A stretch of DNA of 22,124 bases from JAFGFG01 sp964442905 (lineage in GTDB: Archaea; Aenigmatarchaeota; Aenigmatarchaeia; QMZP01; JAFGSV01): contig CAYUBD010000016.1 in assembly GCA_964442905.1 (NCBI GenBank), positions 1-22,124 of the forward strand. Reading direction: 5' to 3'. Position 1 is the first letter of the stretch. Each line of letters opens with the position of its first letter. The notes beneath the pieces were generated by a model. The model was not told the origin of the DNA. It made no database searches and worked only from the letters and a program-made list of their open reading frames with translations. Below, one piece after another: positions 21,525-22,124 of this stretch. Position numbers and translations under genes: made by a program.

Positions 21525-22124
21525 TCAGAAGAGCCTGAACCCGCTGGCCGGCTTTATGCCTTCGTTGGTTATCTCAAACTTCACAGACTTTCCTTCAGGC
21601 AGCCATCTGTGCTTCACTATGGAAGCGTTTCTCTCGGACATCTTGCCCGTCCTTTCCAGGAATATCACTGCCTTGGCCCAGTACTTGACTGCATCCCCGC
21701 CGACTATCTCATGATGTTCGGTATCCCAGTTCTTGTAGGTATGTGAAGTCACGACAACAGGAATTTTCCGTTCCCTCGCGATGCTGGAAAGCACCGACAT
21801 CTGCTTGCTCAATTCTCTGTTGGCCTCAAGAGCTTCCTTCTCGGGGTCCGCGTACTCCAGCCTGTAAAGCGCTGCTGCGGAATCCAGGACTATCATGTCT
21901 GCCTGTTTGGCATTGAGCTCCCTTATCATCTTTCCCTGTTCCTTGAAGTTCTTCGGCTCAAGTACCATGATGTTATTCAGGGCTTCATCTGCGCCCGGAT
22001 AAATCTGCGAAAGCCTCTCATGCGAAAAGCCGCCTTCGGTGTCTATGAATATGACTTTCCCTCCATTCCTGATTATCTCAAGCGATGTGAGCAGGCAGAG
22101 GTTGGTCTTACCTGTTCCAGGCGC
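21525..22124 (-). CDS. radB: RadB-like RecA-superfamily ATPase (5' end outside window)
   Basis: 199 residues are visible; the reading frame is open to the last base of the window, so the first methionine seen (21968) is internal and the true start lies beyond. Walker A APGTGKTNL is at the very edge, followed by GGKVIFIDTEGGFSHERL, Walker B MIVLDSAAALYRLEY, and PVVVTSHTY. The conserved HEIVGGDAVKYWAKAVIFLE is RadA/RadB-type. The short C-terminus without the RadA N-terminal helix-hairpin domain in the visible part, and the estimated total of about 220 residues, favour RadB, the archaeal recombinase paralogue that modulates RadA. A short RadA cannot be fully excluded from the visible part. Confidence 0.85.
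   Translation of the reverse strand, partial: APGTGKTNLCLLTSLEIIRNGGKVIFIDTEGGFSHERLSQIYPGADEALNNIMVLEPKNFKEQGKMIRELNAKQADMIVLDSAAALYRLEYADPEKEALEANRELSKQMSVLSSIARERKIPVVVTSHTYKNWDTEHHEIVGGDAVKYWAKAVIFLERTGKMSERNASIVKHRWLPEGKSVKFEITNEGIKPASGFRLF

Noticed and set aside
1..22124. Stop codon reassignment as an explanation for the odd release factor
   Set aside because: TAA, TAG and TGA all serve as natural ends of well-recognised full-length proteins, and no conserved protein is interrupted by any of them.

Overview
The window is a gene-dense piece of an archaeal chromosome. Diagnostic genes are TBP, aIF5B, archaeal EF-2 with a diphthamide-type histidine, EF-1alpha, archaeal NusA, L30e, S4e, L24, aRF1, RadB and an archaeal-type topoisomerase IA. 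Promoters are of the BRE/TATA type. The mix of standard informational genes with a broken-up ribosomal-protein order and divergent core proteins suggests an uncultivated lineage, possibly DPANN or a deep euryarchaeal branch; that placement is a low-confidence inference.

Layout. Positions 1-3949 hold membrane and lipid genes: a geranylgeranyl reductase cut by the window edge, a YhfC-like intramembrane-protease homologue with a large exported C-terminal domain, an UppP/BacA-type polyprenyl-diphosphatase, and a convergent dolichol-kinase-like protein. From 3985 to 5121 come a one-domain KaiC-like ATPase and two paralogous mini zinc-ribbon proteins, the second with its own strong promoter, Shine-Dalgarno and hairpin/oligo-T terminator. 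From 5212 to 8135 come aIF5B, TBP and a PAP2 phosphatase. From 16366 down to 8132, on the minus strand, runs a long information-processing cluster: S17-L14-L24-S4e-L5-S14-S8, then directly L30e-NusA-S12-S7, then EF-2 (own promoter) and aRF1 (own promoter). This joins the middle of the S10/spc operon to the end of the str operon. Divergent from S17 is a secreted cysteine-rich protein (16528-17691), followed by EF-1alpha with a strong promoter and tandem terminators, a tRNA-Ser(CGA) on the minus strand, topoisomerase I, and a convergent RadB cut by the right edge.

How they work together. Most of the window is translation machinery (initiation: aIF5B; elongation: EF-1alpha, EF-2; termination: aRF1; eleven ribosomal proteins) plus transcription factors (TBP, NusA). 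A second theme is polyisoprenoid metabolism (reductase, diphosphatase, kinase-like protein, PAP2), which fits the dolichyl-phosphate carrier cycle of protein glycosylation; the secreted protein carries many N-glycosylation sequons.

The most unusual signal is in aRF1. It keeps the NIKS and YxCxxxF stop-decoding motifs, but the near-universal catalytic GGQ reads G-G-W-S-Q, with the only nearby glutamine two residues further on. In the same cluster S12 has substitutions in both of its conserved decoding-centre loops, and aIF5B has TKxD instead of NKxD. All three stop codons are used as ordinary ends by the 27 protein genes (about 14 TGA, 8 TAG, 5 TAA), so nothing points to a recoded genetic code.

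Two modes of translation start are visible. First genes of transcripts mostly have a TATA box centred about 25 nt before the start codon (leaderless). Several operon-internal or highly expressed genes use a GGTGA(T) Shine-Dalgarno, whose own GTG can be mistaken for a start codon. No gene-free stretch longer than 300 bases exists apart from the EF-1alpha/topA gap, which holds terminators, the tRNA gene and promoters. I saw no CRISPR array, insertion sequence, integrase or phage gene.
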